DNA of 13,569 nucleotides from CAYUWG01 sp964448285 (GTDB taxonomy: Bacteria > Bacteroidota > Ignavibacteria > SZUA-365): the NCBI GenBank assembly GCA_964448285.1, contig CAYUWG010000082.1:1-13569 (forward strand), in the 5' to 3' direction. Made by a program: the position numbers and the translations under genes. The notes under the pieces are model-generated. The model saw only the letters and a list, made by a program, of their open reading frames with translations, did no database searches and was not told the origin of the DNA. Below are positions 6,317 through 13,569 of this stretch, one piece after another (the first letter of the stretch is position 1; every line of letters begins with the position of its first letter).

Positions 6317-7642
6317 ATGAGCCTGAAAATGACTTTCATCCGATTCTTCTTCGCACTTCTCTTTTTCCCAATCGTATTTGCTCCCACGATTTACGCACAA
6401 TCCGGCTTTACCATCGAACAGACAGTGAAGCTTGCAACTCGGAACAACGAGCGCGCGCTTGCGGCGCGTGAACGCATTCAGGCGTCCGAGGCACGTATCG
6501 CCCGCGCCCGCGCTTTCTTCTTCCCGACGTTGACGGTTACCGGCGTCTATACACGCAGGGACCGAGGAACTGAACGCATCGTTGGCGGCGAGAACATCAC
6601 GATCCAAAGTCTGAACGCACTCTCGGCTACGGCTACGGCAAACCTGACGCTGTTCGATGCACGGCTTTTTCCGCTCTATGCGCAAGTGCGACGCACAGCG
6701 CAAGCGGATTCGCTCGATGCAATGAACGACGTACGCATGGTTTCCTTCGACGCGGCGACGGCGTTTCTGCTGACGCTCACGGCAAAACACATGATGGAAG
6801 CGGCGGAGCGGAGGCTTGAATTCGCGCGACGGAATCTCGATGCCGCCAAAGCCCGCTTCGACGCACAGCTCGTAAGCGTCAACGACGTCACGCGCGCAGA
6901 CCTCGAACGCGCAACGGCAGAGCGCGAACAGACAAACGCGAAAAATCAATTTGACCTCGCGCGTTTGAACCTCGGGTTCCTTCTCAACATCACCTTCGAT
7001 CACGAACTGGCTCGACCCGATCAGCTTTTGGAAACAGCAGCAACCGTCGCGATGGAGTACACGCAGGGAGTTGCAGAAGCACGGGAGCGCAGTCCCGAAC
7101 TGCAAGCCGCGTATGCACGCTTCGATGCGCAGCAAGCTTTCGCCACCGAAGCGTTGATGCGCATTTTTCCCAGTATTTCCGCGACCGCTCAGTACCGCGT
7201 CACGAATGAAGCGGGCTTCACCGGACGTTCTTCGACGTGGTTTACCGGAGCGACGTTGACGTGGAATCTCTTCGATGGCGGCGCATGGATAGGCGACCGC
7301 GAGGAACGCGTCGCGCTGACGCAGGCTGCTGAGCATAATGTTCGGCAGTTGGAACGACGTATCGAAGTGGACGTGCAATCGGGAATCGTCGCATTGCAGA
7401 ATGCGCGTGCCGCGGTACAGCAATCACGGGTCGCGTTGGAAGCGGCGCGGAAGAACGCCGGGGAAACGTCGGAACTGTACCGGCAAGGCCTTGCGAGCGC
7501 GCTCGAAGCTGCTGATGCGAACGTGCGGTTGTTCGAAGCGGAAGTGAATCACGCGCGCGAAGAAAATGCGGTTGCGATCGCATACCTGAGCTTCCGCGCA
7601 ACCATCGGCTTGTATCCATTTGACAAGGACGAAACACGATGA
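6317..7642 (+). CDS. TolC-family outer membrane efflux channel
   Basis: This 441-residue protein starts with a signal peptide (MSLKMTFIRFFFALLFFPIV, then FAPTIYAQ) and is otherwise two outer membrane efflux protein (OEP) repeats. These are long alternating helices with Ala/Arg/Glu-rich heptads (ERIQASEARIARARA, ERATAEREQTNAKNQFDLAR, EAARKNAGETSELYRQGLAS) interleaved with beta strands such as TLTVTGVYTRRDRG and WFTGATLTWNLFDGGAW. The TolC trimer forms the outer-membrane barrel and periplasmic tunnel of tripartite pumps. Length is normal. ATG 6317 is used; ATG 6329 is equally good by signal peptide, and neither has a clear Shine-Dalgarno. Its stop overlaps the next start (ATGA at 7639-7642), so it is translated with the adaptor and permease. 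Confidence 0.92.
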   Translation: MSLKMTFIRFFFALLFFPIVFAPTIYAQSGFTIEQTVKLATRNNERALAARERIQASEARIARARAFFFPTLTVTGVYTRRDRGTERIVGGENITIQSLNALSATATANLTLFDARLFPLYAQVRRTAQADSLDAMNDVRMVSFDAATAFLLTLTAKHMMEAAERRLEFARRNLDAAKARFDAQLVSVNDVTRADLERATAEREQTNAKNQFDLARLNLGFLLNITFDHELARPDQLLETAATVAMEYTQGVAEARERSPELQAAYARFDAQQAFATEALMRIFPSISATAQYRVTNEAGFTGRSSTWFTGATLTWNLFDGGAWIGDREERVALTQAAEHNVRQLERRIEVDVQSGIVALQNARAAVQQSRVALEAARKNAGETSELYRQGLASALEAADANVRLFEAEVNHAREENAVAIAYLSFRATIGLYPFDKDETR

Positions 7643-8793
7643 ACGTTCGATCACGAATTCCGTTTTACCCGGCGCAAACACGATCGTCGCTACGAATCGT
7701 TCTATCGCTGCTCATCACCGCTTCATTGCTCTCATCGTGTGGCGACGGTTCCGGACAGGGAGGGAAAGCGGGCGGAAGAAGCGCAATGAAATTTCCGGTG
7801 GAAGTGCAAACGGTCGCTGCCCGGTCGGTGGTGTATCACATCACCGCAGTCGGCTCCGTGGAAGCGTTCGAGATCGTGCAAGTGACTTCGCGCGTTTCCG
7901 GAGTGATCGAAAAAGTGAACTTCACGGAGGGCCGGACAGTCCGCGCAGGAGACGTGCTTGTTGAGATAGAACCTGAGCGATACAAACTCGCTGTGCAATC
8001 CGCGCGGGCTTCCTATGAAAAGGCTCTTGCATCGAAAGCTGAAGCGGAAGCAGGCCTCGCACGCCGCAAGTCGGTCGTCGAGAAGAATCCCGGCCTCATT
8101 CCGGGCGAAGAGATTGAAGCATGGCGCACACGCGTGAACATTGCCACAGCCGACGTTGCACAGACGAAAGCTGCCCTCGATCAGGCGGAGTTGAATTTGC
8201 GCGATGCGTTCGTGCGCGCACCGGTTGGAGGCGTCATTCAAACCCGTACGACACAGACGGGACAGTATGTGCAGCCCGGAGCCGTCCTTGCGACGCTCGT
8301 TCGTCGTGATCCCTTGCTGCTGCGTTTCAAAGTCACCGAATCCGATGCTGCGCGGATTGCGAAGGGGATGAAGGTATCGTTCAAGCTTCGCGACGAAGCG
8401 GTAACGTACTCCGCGGTAATCACGCTTGTGTCTTCTGCTGCGGACGAGGTGACACGTATGGTAAGTGCGACGGCGGAAATCACCGATCCGAATAAGGAGC
8501 GTTTGCGTCCGGGGTCATTTGCGGAAGTGAAAGTGCCGGTCGGTACACCGAAAGACATGCCGGTGATTCCGCAAACTGCGATCAGGCCGAGCGAGCGCGG
8601 ATTTCTCGTCTTTACCGTGGAAGATGAGATTGCGAAGGAGCGCATTGTGACGTTAGGCTTGCGGACAGAAGACGGCTCGGTTGAAGTGACATCAGGTTTG
8701 CAATCCGGTGAACAACTCGTCGTGCGCGGAGCGGAAGCGCTGAGAGATGGAGTACCTGTGCGTATGGGAGATGGAAAGAAACCGCAGGATTGA
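7639..8793 (+). CDS. RND efflux periplasmic adaptor (membrane fusion lipoprotein)
   Basis: The 384-residue product is a membrane fusion protein linking the RND permease to the outer-membrane channel. The signal is lipoprotein-type, with lipobox LSSC at 31-34 (C34 lipidated). A lipoyl half domain (AVGSVEAFEIVQVTSRVSGV to GDVLVEIEP, about 68-112) is followed by a coiled-coil hairpin (about 113-187). The second lipoyl half comes next (VRAPVGGVIQTRTTQTGQYV, from V192), then the beta-barrel and membrane-proximal domains (about 225-380). The motif RAPVGGVI is characteristic of HlyD/AcrA-type adaptors. It overlaps the tolC-like stop by 4 bases and ends 20 bases before the permease ATG. No His/Met-rich metal-binding N-terminus of the CusB type is seen. 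Confidence 0.94.
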   Translation: MNVRSRIPFYPAQTRSSLRIVLSLLITASLLSSCGDGSGQGGKAGGRSAMKFPVEVQTVAARSVVYHITAVGSVEAFEIVQVTSRVSGVIEKVNFTEGRTVRAGDVLVEIEPERYKLAVQSARASYEKALASKAEAEAGLARRKSVVEKNPGLIPGEEIEAWRTRVNIATADVAQTKAALDQAELNLRDAFVRAPVGGVIQTRTTQTGQYVQPGAVLATLVRRDPLLLRFKVTESDAARIAKGMKVSFKLRDEAVTYSAVITLVSSAADEVTRMVSATAEITDPNKERLRPGSFAEVKVPVGTPKDMPVIPQTAIRPSERGFLVFTVEDEIAKERIVTLGLRTEDGSVEVTSGLQSGEQLVVRGAEALRDGVPVRMGDGKKPQD

Positions 8794-8800
8794 ATGAAGC

Positions 8801-8805
8801 AGGAG
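8801..8805 (+). promoter_or_regulatory. Ribosome binding site deciding the RND permease start
   Basis: AGGAG sits 8 bases before ATG 8814 and supports that start. An upstream in-frame TTG at 8790 would place this site inside the coding region and has no comparable site of its own. Confidence 0.75.
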
Positions 8806-8813
8806 ATCATTTC

Positions 8814-11800
8814 ATGAGCATCACTTCACTCGCCGTCAAAAAACCTGTCTTCGCCTGGATGCTTATGGCGGCGACAGTCGTATTCGGCATCGTGGCGATT
8901 TCGCGAATCGGCATCAGCCAGTTCCCCGACGTGGATCATCCGACGATCTCCGTCAGCGTAACGTGGGAAGGCGCTGCGCCGGAAGTGATGGAGAACGACG
9001 TCGTTGTTCCGCTCGAAGAGGCGGTCATTCAGGTCGAAGGCGTCAAGTCCATCATGTCGTCCTCGCGGCAGGGCAGCGCTTCCATCACGCTTGAACTTGA
9101 CCTTGCGCGCAACGTCGATCTCGCACTGCAGGACGTTCAAACGAAAGTCTCTCAGGCGCGGCGACGTTTGCCCAACGATCTCGATCAACCGACGATTTCG
9201 AAATCGAATCCCGAAGACAATCCGATCATGTGGGTCGGTCTCTCAGGTCCGTTTCCGCGGCGCGTGCTTGCGGACTACGCGCGCTATCGTCTTCAGGAGC
9301 GCTTGCAGACGATTCCCGGCGTCGGTGAAATCATGATGGGCGGCTACCTCGAACGCAACGTTCGAATCTGGTTAGACGCCGCGAAGCTCGACGCGCACAG
9401 CCTGACCGTGACCGATGTGATGGCCGCGTTGCGTCGCGAGCATATCGAACTTCCCGCCGGCCGCCTCGAAACGGAAGGACGTGAAGTGAACGTCCGCGTT
9501 CTCGGTGAAGCGCTCGATCTCGAAGCGATGCGCAACATCGTCGTGCGCAATACCGGCGGCAGCCCCATCTACCTGACCGATGTCGCACTGGTCGAAGACG
9601 GATTCGAAGATATCCGTCGCATTGCACGAAGGGATGGTGTTCCTGCGCAGGGTATCGGCATCAAGAAGCAACGTGGAGCGAACGCCGTCGCCGTTGCGCG
9701 AGCCATCCGCACTGAGTTGGACGAGATAAGGAAGACGCTGCCGGAGGGAATGGACCTCGGCATCAATTTCGACGGGACGAAATTCATCGAGGAATCCGTC
9801 GCGGAAATCCAGTTCGAGCTGATTCTCTCAGTCATTCTCACGGCGCTCATCTGCTGGGTCTTTCTCGGCTCGTGGTCCAGCACGATCAACGTCGTGCTCG
9901 CGATACCCATGTCGTTGCTCGGCACCATCGCGACGGTCTATTTCCTCGGTTTCACGCTGAACACCTTCACGCTCTTAGCTCTCGCCCTTGCCGTTGGGAT
10001 CGTCGTCGATGACGCGATCATGATTTTAGAGAACATCTTTCGCCATGCGGAGGACGGGAAGGATCGCGTCCGCGCATCGCTTGAAGGGACGAACGAAATC
10101 AAGTTCGCGGCGTTCGCTGCAACGCTCGCTGTCGTTGCGATCTTCATTCCCGTCGTATTCATGAAAGGTGTGATCGGGAAGTTCTTCCTTCAGTTCGGCG
10201 TGACGCTCTGCGTCGCGGTGATGCTTTCATATTTGGAGGCGATCACGCTTGCCCCGGCGCGCACGTCGCAGCTTCTGAAGACTTCGCGTGAAGGCCGCAG
10301 CAGACTCGGCGCAGCAGTGGACGTGTTGTTCACTCGCCTTTCGAATTTCTACGCTCGCCTCCTGACGCGCGGATTGCATCGGGCGCATCTCGTGCTCGCA
10401 TCCGCGACGGTGGTCTTTCTCGTCTCGATGGTCGTGTTCTATTTCTTGCCGAGCGAGTTCGTCCCGTCGCAGGATCAAAGCCGTCTCATGCTGCGATTGC
10501 AAACAGCGGTCGGTTCGGACATTACGGAAACGGACAAGCTTTTTCAGAAGGCTGAGGCGTACGTCAACAACAGTCCGTTTGTCGAACGCGCGTTTGCCGT
10601 CGTCGGCGGATTCGGCGGAGGTGCGGTCAACACCGGCGTCATGTTCATCACGATGGTACCACCGGATAAGCGTCCCATCACGCAAGCTGAGTTCGCCGGG
10701 ATGCTTCGCAAAGAACTGAACGCTATCCCCGGTCTCCGCGCTATCGTGCAGGATCTTTCGCAATCCGGTTTCACGGCACAGCGTGGTTTCCCCGTCGAGT
10801 TTTCCGTTCGAGGTTCGGAATGGGAAACGCTCGTGCTGTTGAGCCAGGACATGATGAAGAGGTTGAACGAAAGCGGAACCGTTGTCGATCTCGATACGGA
10901 TTACCAACTCGGCATGCCCGAACTGAAGGTTGTCCCTGACCGTGCACGCGCAGCGGATATCGCCGTATCGATCGAAGACGTTGCGACTGCATTGAACGCG
11001 CAGGTCGGTGGGATTCGCGTCGGCAAGTTCAGCGATGGCGGACGACGGCTCGACGTACGCATGAGGCTGCTCGCATCGCAGCGTTCGCGTCCCGAAGACG
11101 TATCGCGACTTCGCGTGCGCTCCCGCTCCGGCGAACTTGTTCCGCTCTCATCCCTCGTCACGACGGAAGAACATCCTGCGCTTCAAGCAATCACGAGACG
11201 CGATCGCGAACGTGCAATCACGGTCTTCGCAAACATTGCGCCGGGGCATTCTCAGGATGAAGCACTGAAGGTCGTCGAGCAAATTTCCCAGGGTATGCCC
11301 GTCGGTTACCGCACGGTGTTGGGCGGTGCGAGCGTGGCGTTCCGCGAGTCGATGGACAGCCTTCTCTTCGCGCTCTTCCTCGGGATCATCGTCGCGTACA
11401 TGGTGCTAGCATCGCAGTTCAACTCCTATCTCCACCCGGCAACGGTCCTCACGATTCTTCCGCTCTCCGTCGCGGGCGCTGCGTTCGCGTTGCTTCTCGC
11501 GGGGAAGAGCCTCAATATCTTCAGTATGATCGGGTTGCTTTTGCTCATGGGTATCGTGAAGAAGAACTCCATCATACTCGTGGACTACGCGAACCAGATG
11601 CGCGAGCAAGGAATGAACGCACTTGACGCGATGCTGCGCGCCGGACCGATTCGTCTGCGCCCGATTCTCATGACGGCGAGTGCGACGCTCATGGCAGCGA
11701 TCCCGCCTGCGCTCGGGCTCGGCTCCGGCTCGGAGATTCGCACACCGATGGCCATCGCCATCATCGGCGGCCTCGTCGTCTCGACAATGTTGAGCCTGCT

Positions 11801-11918
11801 GGTTGTCCCGGCATTCTACGTCGTCGCAGATGGTTGGGCAGTGAAACTGAAAGCAAGAATAGGAAAGAGAAAGGCACATGTGGAAGAAATGACCGTAGCT
11901 CGGGGAAGCGAGGGTTGA
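8814..11918 (+). CDS. HAE1-class RND multidrug efflux permease (AcrB-like)
   Basis: The 1034-residue product has the size and layout of AcrB-type proton/drug antiporters. An N-terminal helix (about 10-30) starts SLAVKKPVFAWMLMAATVVF; a large periplasmic domain opens with FPDVDHPTISVSVTWEGAAP; helices 2-6 begin near 334; then a second half with the same plan. The proton-relay aspartates are D399-D400 in AVGIVVDDAIMILEN, the HAE (drug) form, where CusA-type metal pumps have a single aspartate plus glycine. The second-half relay region VKKNSIILVDYANQM is present (K916-K917). The pump draws substrates from the periplasm or inner membrane and sends them through the TolC-like partner. Substrates cannot be read from sequence. 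Third gene of the operon. The C-terminal tail is basic (KARIGKRKAHVEEM). Confidence 0.95.
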   Translation: MSITSLAVKKPVFAWMLMAATVVFGIVAISRIGISQFPDVDHPTISVSVTWEGAAPEVMENDVVVPLEEAVIQVEGVKSIMSSSRQGSASITLELDLARNVDLALQDVQTKVSQARRRLPNDLDQPTISKSNPEDNPIMWVGLSGPFPRRVLADYARYRLQERLQTIPGVGEIMMGGYLERNVRIWLDAAKLDAHSLTVTDVMAALRREHIELPAGRLETEGREVNVRVLGEALDLEAMRNIVVRNTGGSPIYLTDVALVEDGFEDIRRIARRDGVPAQGIGIKKQRGANAVAVARAIRTELDEIRKTLPEGMDLGINFDGTKFIEESVAEIQFELILSVILTALICWVFLGSWSSTINVVLAIPMSLLGTIATVYFLGFTLNTFTLLALALAVGIVVDDAIMILENIFRHAEDGKDRVRASLEGTNEIKFAAFAATLAVVAIFIPVVFMKGVIGKFFLQFGVTLCVAVMLSYLEAITLAPARTSQLLKTSREGRSRLGAAVDVLFTRLSNFYARLLTRGLHRAHLVLASATVVFLVSMVVFYFLPSEFVPSQDQSRLMLRLQTAVGSDITETDKLFQKAEAYVNNSPFVERAFAVVGGFGGGAVNTGVMFITMVPPDKRPITQAEFAGMLRKELNAIPGLRAIVQDLSQSGFTAQRGFPVEFSVRGSEWETLVLLSQDMMKRLNESGTVVDLDTDYQLGMPELKVVPDRARAADIAVSIEDVATALNAQVGGIRVGKFSDGGRRLDVRMRLLASQRSRPEDVSRLRVRSRSGELVPLSSLVTTEEHPALQAITRRDRERAITVFANIAPGHSQDEALKVVEQISQGMPVGYRTVLGGASVAFRESMDSLLFALFLGIIVAYMVLASQFNSYLHPATVLTILPLSVAGAAFALLLAGKSLNIFSMIGLLLLMGIVKKNSIILVDYANQMREQGMNALDAMLRAGPIRLRPILMTASATLMAAIPPALGLGSGSEIRTPMAIAIIGGLVVSTMLSLLVVPAFYVVADGWAVKLKARIGKRKAHVEEMTVARGSEG

Positions 11919-12084
11919 GTGAGGTGATCAGAACTTGCTGCGCTGGTCAATAGATACTTTGATACACGCGCGCCAACTTTATTCGGAGAAACTGATGTGA
12001 ATCATTGAGACTCGTGCGCGAACTCACGAAAGTGCGTCGGGAGAGTTTGTCGTGCCATTATTCAATCTTCATAAGGAGTATTCC
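11919..12084. other. Intergenic region between RND permease and cytochrome gene
   Basis: This 166-base gap probably holds the cytochrome promoter. I see no strong hairpin terminator after the permease and no confident promoter boxes. The ribosome site of the cytochrome is at its end. Confidence 0.4.
12073..12078 (+). promoter_or_regulatory. Ribosome binding site of the octaheme cytochrome gene
   Basis: AAGGAG lies 6 bases before ATG 12085. It fixes the start there rather than at an in-frame GTG at 12052, which would put residues ahead of an otherwise perfect signal peptide. Confidence 0.8.
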
Positions 12085-13332
12085 ATGAAACGCGCAACAG
12101 TCACGGCAGGGATGACCGTGCTGGCGCTGATGCTGTTTGCGAACGCAGCATCGGCACAAGCCTGTGTCTCTTGCCATAAGTTGAAAACACCGAACATCGT
12201 CGCAGACTGGCAGCTCAGCAAGCACGCCGCGAACGAAGTGACGTGTGACTTCTGCCACGGGAAAGAGCATACCGGACCGGGCAACGTGGAGAAAGCGAAA
12301 ATCCCCACACCCGAGACGTGCAAGGGTTGTCATGAAGACAAAGTAGAGCAATTCAAAAAAGGGAAACACGCCGCAGCCTGGGCGGCAATGAAGGCGATGC
12401 CGACCGCGCACATGCAGCCGATGGCGTTGATGGAAGGCCAGAAAGGGTGCGGAGGCTGTCACAAGATCGGCCTCAAGTCCGAGGAGGAAATAAAGCAATT
12501 GAAGAAAGACGGATATGGCTATGGTCTCGCATCGTGCGACGCTTGCCACACGCGACATACATTCTCGAAGGTTGAAGCGCAACAACCGCAGGCATGCCAG
12601 ACGTGCCATATGGGATTCGACCATCCGCAATGGGAGATGTACTCGTCGTCGAAGCATGGAGTGCGCGCGCTGCTGAAGCAGTCCGGCGTTCTTCATAAAG
12701 ACACACCCGCGCCGACCTGCCAGACCTGTCACTTCAACGAAGGCAATCACGAGGTCGGCACGGCATGGGGATTCCTTGCGGTGCGTCTCCCAATGCCGGA
12801 GGACAAGCAATGGGCTTCCGATCGCGCGACGATCCTGCAGGCGCTCGGCGTGCTTGACCCTGAAGGAAAGCCAACCGGTCGTCTCGACGTAGTGAAGGCA
12901 GCGAACGTCGCAAGGCTCACGCAGGAGGACTGGCAGAAACAGCGCGACGCGATGATCAAGACGTGTTCAAAGTGCCACTCATCGAAGTATGCAAAGGCTG
13001 AACTGGAGAAGGGCGACGAGATGATCAGGAACACGGACAAGCTCATGGCCGAAGCGATCCGTATCGTTGCCGAGCTTTACAAGGAGAATATCCTCCCGAA
13101 ACCAAAGAACTACGCTTACCCATTCCCCGATCTTCTGACGTTCCATGATGCACCGACTGCGATAGAGCAACAGTTGTTCGTCATGTTTTTGAAGCATCGC
13201 ATGAGAGCCTTTCAAGGGACGTTCCATATGAATCCCGACTATGCACTGTGGTACGGATGGAGCGAGATGGTTCGTGATCTTACGGAGATCAAAGAGCGTG
13301 CAACAGAGATGCGCGAGAAGAAAATGAAGTGA
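12085..13332 (+). CDS. Periplasmic octaheme cytochrome c, HAO-like family
   Basis: The 415-residue precursor has a Sec signal (MKRATVTAGMTVLALMLF, AxA cleavage after A24) and exactly eight CxxCH heme sites: C27-H31, C54-H58, C79-H83, C122-H126, C151-H155, C171-H175, C212-H216 and C294-H298. Many other histidines (for example H47, H62, H95, H191, H222) could be distal ligands. Eight regular CxxCH sites, the spacing, the CQTCHFNEGNHEVGTAW stretch and the aromatic C-terminal FHMNPDYALWYGWSEM fit the hydroxylamine-oxidoreductase-like octaheme family, which oxidises hydroxylamine or reduces nitrite, depending on the member. No CxxCK site is seen, unlike NrfA and octaheme nitrite reductases of that type. 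It is shorter than classical HAO (over 500 residues) and has no C-terminal membrane helix. Whether a catalytic P460 crosslink tyrosine exists cannot be told without alignment. It appears monocistronic, and no quinol-oxidising partner lies next to it. Confidence 0.86.
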   Translation: MKRATVTAGMTVLALMLFANAASAQACVSCHKLKTPNIVADWQLSKHAANEVTCDFCHGKEHTGPGNVEKAKIPTPETCKGCHEDKVEQFKKGKHAAAWAAMKAMPTAHMQPMALMEGQKGCGGCHKIGLKSEEEIKQLKKDGYGYGLASCDACHTRHTFSKVEAQQPQACQTCHMGFDHPQWEMYSSSKHGVRALLKQSGVLHKDTPAPTCQTCHFNEGNHEVGTAWGFLAVRLPMPEDKQWASDRATILQALGVLDPEGKPTGRLDVVKAANVARLTQEDWQKQRDAMIKTCSKCHSSKYAKAELEKGDEMIRNTDKLMAEAIRIVAELYKENILPKPKNYAYPFPDLLTFHDAPTAIEQQLFVMFLKHRMRAFQGTFHMNPDYALWYGWSEMVRDLTEIKERATEMREKKMK

Positions 13333-13368
13333 ACGCACGCGCCCGAATCCGCGCGAAGCACGTTTTTC

Positions 13369-13413
13369 CCAACCGTGAAATTCTAAAGTGAGACTTTTGA
13401 TTTTCACGGTTGG
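13369..13413 (+). terminator. 12-bp inverted repeat after the cytochrome gene (terminator or operator)
   Basis: CCAACCGTGAAA (13369-13380) and its exact complement TTTCACGGTTGG (13402-13413) enclose 21 bases, inside which AAAGT-GAG-ACTTT makes a second small hairpin. TGTTTTATC follows, a short T run consistent with weak rho-independent termination of the cytochrome. The right arm ends 17 bases before the next ATG, so it could equally be an operator or 5' leader structure for the ATPase gene. Confidence 0.5.
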
Positions 13414-13430
13414 TGTTTTATCATCGCTCC

Positions 13431-13569
13431 ATGATTCGCCGGTTGCTCGAAGCAGACATACGAAAGAAATTGAAGCAATTCCCCGCTGTCGTCATTCTCG
13501 GTCCGCGTCAGGTGGGGAAGACGACGCTTGCGAAGCAATTAGCTTCTGCATCGAAAAAGGCCTCGCTCT
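13431..13569 (+). CDS. AAA-family ATPase (AAA_14/DUF4143-like), N-terminal fragment cut by window edge
   Basis: From ATG 13431, 46 codons are visible. They read MIRRLLEADIRKKLKQFPAV, then VILGPRQVGKTTLAKQLASA. The GPRQVGKTT segment is a Walker A P-loop in the exact form typical of the AAA_14 ATPases that carry a C-terminal DUF4143 nuclease-like domain. These proteins are widespread in bacteria and archaea, often in accessory DNA, and their role is poorly defined. No Shine-Dalgarno is seen before the ATG, so a leaderless or poorly translated start is possible. The rest of the gene lies beyond the window. Confidence 0.85.
   Translation, partial: MIRRLLEADIRKKLKQFPAVVILGPRQVGKTTLAKQLASASKKASL

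Noticed and set aside
6242..7423. 393-codon open frame on the minus strand antisense to the TolC-like gene
   Set aside because: It has no recognisable domain and its peptide is Arg/Cys/His-rich like an antisense shadow. The plus strand encodes a complete TolC protein with signal peptide and operon coupling.
8790..8813. TTG start for the RND permease
   Set aside because: ATG 8814 has AGGAG at 8 bases and gives the usual short RND N-terminus.
10227..10907. 226-codon minus-strand open frame inside the RND permease
   Set aside because: Antisense shadow of a clearly real gene, low-complexity charged peptide, no motif.
8814..11918. CusA-type copper pump reading of the RND permease
   Set aside because: The relay motif is VVDDA (drug class), not the single-aspartate metal class, and the adaptor lacks metal-binding Met/His clusters.
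12052..12084. GTG start for the octaheme cytochrome
   Set aside because: ATG 12085 has AAGGAG at 6 bases and begins a complete signal peptide.

Overview
The window looks like chromosomal DNA of a Gram-negative bacterium, most likely from the Bacteroidota/Chlorobiota (FCB) assemblage, for example an Ignavibacteria- or Kapabacteria-like lineage. This is an inference from gene types, not a measured placement. The hints are an AraC-type regulator fused to a heavy-metal-associated (HMA) domain, a Reg_prop-type two-component propeller gene, a beta-propeller lipoprotein, a complete tripartite RND pump that needs an outer membrane, and a periplasmic octaheme cytochrome.

Left part (1-4919): a metal-handling block. 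A partial FAD enzyme runs off the left edge on the minus strand. Divergent from it is the HMA-AraC regulator (127-699). A beta-propeller lipoprotein (949-1989) interrupts the theme. It is followed by a CopZ-like HMA protein (2399-2635) whose end overlaps a Cu+-type P1B ATPase, CopA (2625-4919). The likely logic is that the HMA-AraC protein senses copper or a similar soft metal, the small HMA protein carries it, and CopA exports it to the periplasm. The regulator's metal and targets are inferred.

Middle (4920-6316): a decayed, visibly A/T-richer stretch. It holds a minus-strand Reg_prop/propeller pseudogene that needs at least two frameshifts and is truncated, then about 400 bases with no supported gene.

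Right part (6317-13569): a tight operon of TolC-like outer membrane channel, lipoprotein membrane-fusion adaptor and HAE1-class RND permease. The genes are joined by a 4-base overlap and a 20-base gap. The permease has the D-D proton motif of multidrug pumps, so this looks like drug/amphiphile efflux rather than a Cus-type copper pump. After 166 bases comes a monocistronic-looking, secreted, compact (415 aa) cytochrome c with eight CxxCH motifs, most like the hydroxylamine-oxidoreductase (HAO) family. A 12-bp inverted repeat separates it from the start of an AAA-type ATPase that runs off the right edge.

Intergenic structure includes eight tandem heptamers (GGATTAC type, 708-763), a diverged 79-bp-period direct repeat (2160-2305) resembling dispersed bacterial intergenic repeats, and several palindromes. 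I see no rRNA, tRNA, CRISPR array or insertion sequence. I found no clearly new system. The strongest leads are the compact HAO-like octaheme protein and the HMA-AraC/CopZ/CopA arrangement.
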